This document shows, piece by piece, positions 5,924-8,280 of a DNA stretch of 8,280 nt. Under the pieces are notes generated by a model, which saw nothing but the letters and a program-made list of their open reading frames with translations, ran no database searches and was not told where the DNA came from. The DNA lies in assembly GCA_900767595.1 (NCBI GenBank), contig CAAFZS010000064.1, positions 1 through 8,280 on the forward strand, in the 5' to 3' direction. Positions within the stretch are counted from its first letter, which is position 1. Each line of letters starts with the position of its first letter. A program made the position numbers and the translations under genes. Origin of the DNA: Bacteroidales bacterium. Lineage in GTDB: Bacteria > Bacteroidota > Bacteroidia > Bacteroidales > Paludibacteraceae.

Positions 5924-7111
5924 ATGTATATTCGTCCATCTTATGCTACGGTTCGTGAACGCTTGTTAGAGCCGAAGAATAAAATGCAAGTGATTGCAGG
6001 TCCTCGTCAAGTGGGTAAATCAACATTAGTGGAACAGGTATGCCGGTCTTTGGAAATACCCAGTTTTATCTTTAATGCCGATGCAATTCCTGTAGATGAT
6101 AATGACTGGATACGTCGTGTGTGGGAATCGGTTCGCATCCAAGTGCGCAACCAATCACTATCGGAAGCAATATTGGTAATTGATGAGATACAAAAACTTA
6201 AGCAGTGGAGTGAGGTCGTTAAACGCGAATGGGACGCTGATATACGAAATAAAATGCCTATTAAGGTTTTGTTATTAGGGTCCTCTCGCCTTTTACTCCG
6301 CAAGGGTCTTACCGAGTCATTGGCCGGCCGTTATGAGTTGATTCGGATGGGGCACTGGTCTTATCCCGAAATGCGAGATGCTTTTGGTTTTACATTAGAG
6401 CAATGGATCTATTTTGGTGGCTATCCCGGTGCAACCGACTATATTGCCGATATGCGTAGATGGAAAAAGTATATAAAGGAATCCTTAGTGGCACCGGCTA
6501 TCGAAAAAGATGTTATCATGACGAGCAATATCTACAAGCCGGCATTGATGAAACAACTCTTTGAATTAGGGTGTTCTTATTCGTCGGAACAGATTTCGTT
6601 AACGAAACTATTGGGGCAGTTACAAGATGCCGGCAATGTTACAACCTTATCGTCTTATATGGATATCTTAGGGCAGTGTAATCTTTTGACAGGCTTGCAT
6701 AAATATGCATTTGACGAAGCTCGTAAACGTCAATCTGTGCCCAAGATATTGACATACAACAATGCACTTATGACCGCATATCGTGGTAAGGGGTTGGAAC
6801 GTGATATGGCTGACCCGATGGTGTGGGGAAGATGGGTTGAGTCTGCTGTTGGGGCATATCTATTGGATTTCGCAGAAGAACAGGATGCACACGTGTATTA
6901 TTGGCGAGATCGCAATGATGAAGTGGATTTTATTGTAGAGTATCAAGGTGATATAGTGGCTATAGAAGTAAAAAGTGGCCGACGAGGAATGAATAGTGGC
7001 TTGCCTGAATTTGAGCGTCGTTACCATCCGTATCGTTCTTTTGTCGTAGGAACAGATGGCGTTCCTCTTACAACCTTCTTACAAATGGACTTAACGACAT
7101 TGTTTGAGTAA
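5924..7111 (+). CDS. AAA ATPase with DUF4143-like C-terminal domain
   Basis: A 395-residue protein of the AAA_14/DUF4143 type, common in Bacteroidetes and archaea but of unknown role. The ATPase domain has Walker A GPRQVGKST (26-34), Walker B ILVIDE (83-88) and a GSSR motif (119-122), then GRYELIRMGHWSYPE (135-149) and YFGGYPG (163-169). The middle (YMDILGQCNLLTGLHKY, 245-261) resembles the winged-helix part of the family. The C-terminus has WVESAVGAYLL (304-314) and a PD-(D/E)XK-like pattern: VDFIV with Asp335, then IEVKSG with Glu348 and Lys350, so nuclease activity is possible but unproven. There is no signal peptide. It has its own promoter, a 22-bp repeat leader and a terminator, and is A+T-richer than nth and recA, so it is probably an independent and perhaps transferred unit. 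Confidence 0.88.
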   Translation: MYIRPSYATVRERLLEPKNKMQVIAGPRQVGKSTLVEQVCRSLEIPSFIFNADAIPVDDNDWIRRVWESVRIQVRNQSLSEAILVIDEIQKLKQWSEVVKREWDADIRNKMPIKVLLLGSSRLLLRKGLTESLAGRYELIRMGHWSYPEMRDAFGFTLEQWIYFGGYPGATDYIADMRRWKKYIKESLVAPAIEKDVIMTSNIYKPALMKQLFELGCSYSSEQISLTKLLGQLQDAGNVTTLSSYMDILGQCNLLTGLHKYAFDEARKRQSVPKILTYNNALMTAYRGKGLERDMADPMVWGRWVESAVGAYLLDFAEEQDAHVYYWRDRNDEVDFIVEYQGDIVAIEVKSGRRGMNSGLPEFERRYHPYRSFVVGTDGVPLTTFLQMDLTTLFE

Positions 7112-7190
7112 TCCAACCTACTGCTTGCTCCTGCCAAGTAGTCTTGGGATCAAAATTGAAAAAGTTTCCCTTTATGTCCCTCAATCACTT

Positions 7191-7219
7191 CGGTCGCATT
7201 CTTGCGGCCGTTGGTTTTT
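7191..7219 (+). terminator. Terminator-like hairpin after the ATPase gene
   Basis: CGGTCGCA (7191-7198) pairs with TGCGGCCG (7203-7210), with one G-U pair and loop TTCT, followed by TTGGTTTTT. It lies 79 bases after the stop codon. Confidence 0.6.
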
Positions 7220-7477
7220 CCGTCCTGTGCCGCGAGCGTTCGCGAGGGGTTGTGTTGTTTACTTATCCCCGCATACTATGCGGGTTCCCGCCTCTCGTTT
7301 CTGGTTTCCTGTTTCTTTTGTTTACACCCTGCGAGCGTCCGGCATAGGCTCCGCACCGCTTCGCGGGAGATTTTTGTTGTTTAGTACCTGCGGTGCTTTT
7401 CTCTCGCATCTGCGGAATGAATTATTAGGTGGATGCGCAGCAGACACGGCGGGTGAACCGCAGGTGAACCAGCCCTA
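7220..7477. other. Hairpin-rich intergenic DNA without a credible gene
   Basis: Several G+C stem-loops separated by T-rich stretches. CCCGCAT/ATGCGGG (7268-7284) has a three-base loop. CGCGA/TCGCG lies near 7231-7244. ACCTGCGGT (7386-7394) is the exact complement of ACCGCAGGT (7457-7465), with CTGCG/CGCAG and GCATC/GATGC nested inside. TTGTTTA recurs at 7255, 7318 and 7377, about 60 bases apart, and GCGAGCGT occurs twice (near 7232 and 7331). Open frames cross the region but lack ATG starts or protein-like composition. It could be an interspersed repeat, the remnant of an element, or a structured RNA. I cannot decide. Confidence 0.5.
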
Positions 7478-7537
7478 CTATTGATTTATTTATTTGGATT
7501 GGGAGCTCGCTCACGAAGACAAATAATAAATAAATAG
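7478..7537. repeat. A/T-rich inverted repeat pair
   Basis: CTATTGATTTATTTATTTG (7478-7496) is nearly complementary to the arm at 7520-7537: 17 pairs, one mismatch and one bulged base. The loop is 23 bases and contains GAGCTC. It may end the hairpin-rich block, or be a bidirectional terminator or element end. Confidence 0.55.
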
Positions 7538-7551
7538 GAGAAATAATAATT

Positions 7552-7600
7552 AGCGTAATCAGCGTAATCAGCGGGATATATCAGTGAAATCTGTGGAATC
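7552..7600 (+). repeat. Nonamer repeats of AATCNGYG type
   Basis: AGCGTAATC occurs at 7552 and 7561. Related nonamers AAATCTGTG and GAATCTGTG follow at about 7587 and 7596, separated by GGGATATATCAG. The shared unit is NAATC-(A/T)-G-(C/T)-G. Similar strings are, to my recollection, frequent in Bacteroidetes intergenic DNA. Confidence 0.5.
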
Positions 7601-7631
7601 TGTGAGAGATTTCTTAAATTTTGCAAATAAA

Positions 7632-7663
7632 TTTGCACATATCAAAAAATTTCCGTACCTTTG
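7632..7663 (+). promoter_or_regulatory. Housekeeping promoter of recA
   Basis: TTTG (7632-7635), 20 bases, then TACCTTTG (7656-7663). Transcription would start near 7670, giving a leader of about 75 bases dominated by heptamer repeats. I see no evident SOS-type palindrome over the promoter. Confidence 0.85.
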
Positions 7664-7691
7664 CACCGCAAATTCGTTTTACTAGCCTAAA

Positions 7692-7740
7692 ACTAACGAC
7701 TAAAAACTAACGACTAACGACTAATCACTAAACACTAATA
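7692..7740 (+). repeat. Heptamer repeat, ACTAANN type, in the recA leader
   Basis: Seven uninterrupted 7-bp units, each starting ACTAA: three ACTAACG, and one each of ACTAAAA, ACTAATC, ACTAAAC and ACTAATA. The array ends four bases before the recA ATG. Each unit holds a TAA, so stops occur in all three forward frames. Confidence 0.8.
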
Positions 7741-7744
7741 TACT

Positions 7745-8280
7745 ATGGCAACAGAAAAACTAACCCCGTCCAGTGCGAAGCTCAAAGCCTTGCAAGACGC
7801 GATGGACAAGATTGACAAACGTTACGGCAAAGGTGCTATTATGCGCCTGGGCGATGACAAAGTAGAAGATGTACCCGTTATTTCGACCGGCAGTGTAGCC
7901 TTAAATATGGCCCTCGGCGTTGGCGGTTATCCTAAAGGCCGTATCATCGAGATCTACGGTCCCGAGTCTTCCGGTAAGACCACCCTCGCCATTCACGCTA
8001 TGGCGCAAGCACAGAAACAAGGCGGTATCGCTGCTATCATCGATGCCGAGCACGCCTTCGACCGTTTCTATGCGGAGAAGTTAGGGGTTGATGTAGAGAA
8101 CCTGCTCATTGCTCAACCCGACTCCGGTGAACAAGCCTTGGAGATAGCTGACGACCTGATTTGCAGTAGTGCCGTGGACCTCGTGGTCATCGACTCCGTT
8201 GCTGCCCTCACCCCGAAGGCTGAGATTGAAGGCCTGATGGGCGACAATAAAGTCGGTCTGCAAGCCCGCCTGATGAGCCA
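7745..8280 (+). CDS. recA: Recombinase RecA (5' part, cut by window end)
   Basis: The first 178 residues of about 340-350 lie in the window; the frame remains open at the edge. RecA forms ATP-dependent filaments on single-stranded DNA, drives strand exchange and stimulates LexA-type self-cleavage. Walker A GPESSGKTT is at 72-80, the catalytic Glu102 is in DAEHAFD (100-106), Walker B VVID is at 147-150, followed by SVAALTPKAEIEG (151-163) and the start of the DNA-binding region GDNKVGLQARLMS. DAEHAFDRFY rather than DAEHALDP is, to my knowledge, usual in Bacteroidales. ATG 7745 gives a normal N-terminal helix (SAKLKALQDAMDKIDKRYGKGAIMRLG). It has its own promoter and a heptamer-repeat leader. 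Its codon use and G+C resemble the rplY operon rather than the ATPase gene next door. Confidence 0.97.
   Translation, partial: MATEKLTPSSAKLKALQDAMDKIDKRYGKGAIMRLGDDKVEDVPVISTGSVALNMALGVGGYPKGRIIEIYGPESSGKTTLAIHAMAQAQKQGGIAAIIDAEHAFDRFYAEKLGVDVENLLIAQPDSGEQALEIADDLICSSAVDLVVIDSVAALTPKAEIEGLMGDNKVGLQARLMS

Noticed and set aside
7104..7484. Open frame of 126 codons after the ATPase gene
   Set aside because: It starts with TTG inside the ATPase gene end, crosses hairpins and a terminator-like stem, is rich in Arg/Ser/Phe/Cys without a domain, and overlaps other open frames there.

Overview
The window looks like Bacteroidales chromosome. Three promoters match the Bacteroidetes housekeeping pattern TTTG-N20-TAnnTTTG (2826, 5819, 7632). 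Genes lack obvious Shine-Dalgarno sites, the RecA carries the DAEHAFDRFY variant that I associate with Bacteroidales, and the order tRNA-Gln, L25, Pth, S4 protein is one I recall from that order. Species cannot be named from the sequence alone.

Left part (1-2735): a possible tail of an unidentified gene, then a divergent pair. A TetR-family repressor lies on the minus strand, and a large predicted lipoprotein of the Cthe_2159-type carbohydrate-binding beta-helix family lies on the plus strand. An imperfect palindrome (807-825) sits between them, overlapping or abutting both candidate promoters, as a TetR operator would. A clear hairpin closes the lipoprotein gene. This pair is visibly richer in A+T than the following operon.

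Middle part (2826-5752): a strong promoter, tRNA-Gln(TTG), a stem-loop, then a tightly packed run of rplY (L25), pth, an Hsp15-like S4 gene, a DUF4924-like gene and nth. The theme is ribosome integrity, peptidyl-tRNA recycling and base-excision repair. Intergenic gaps are filled by 7-bp-period repeats carrying stop codons. Before nth the period becomes 6 bp and yields a tandem run of GTGA stop/start overlaps.

Right part (5753-8280): a 16-bp palindrome, a consensus promoter and three 22-bp tandem repeats lead into an AAA ATPase with a DUF4143-like, PD-(D/E)XK-like C-terminus. Next come about 630 bp without a credible gene, rich in hairpins and short repeats, and then recA, cut by the window end. 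The recA and tRNA-Gln promoters are nearly identical over 36 bp.

I found no CRISPR array, complete insertion sequence or obvious new defence system. The most unusual content is the short-period repeat architecture around start and stop codons, together with the hairpin-rich DNA before recA.
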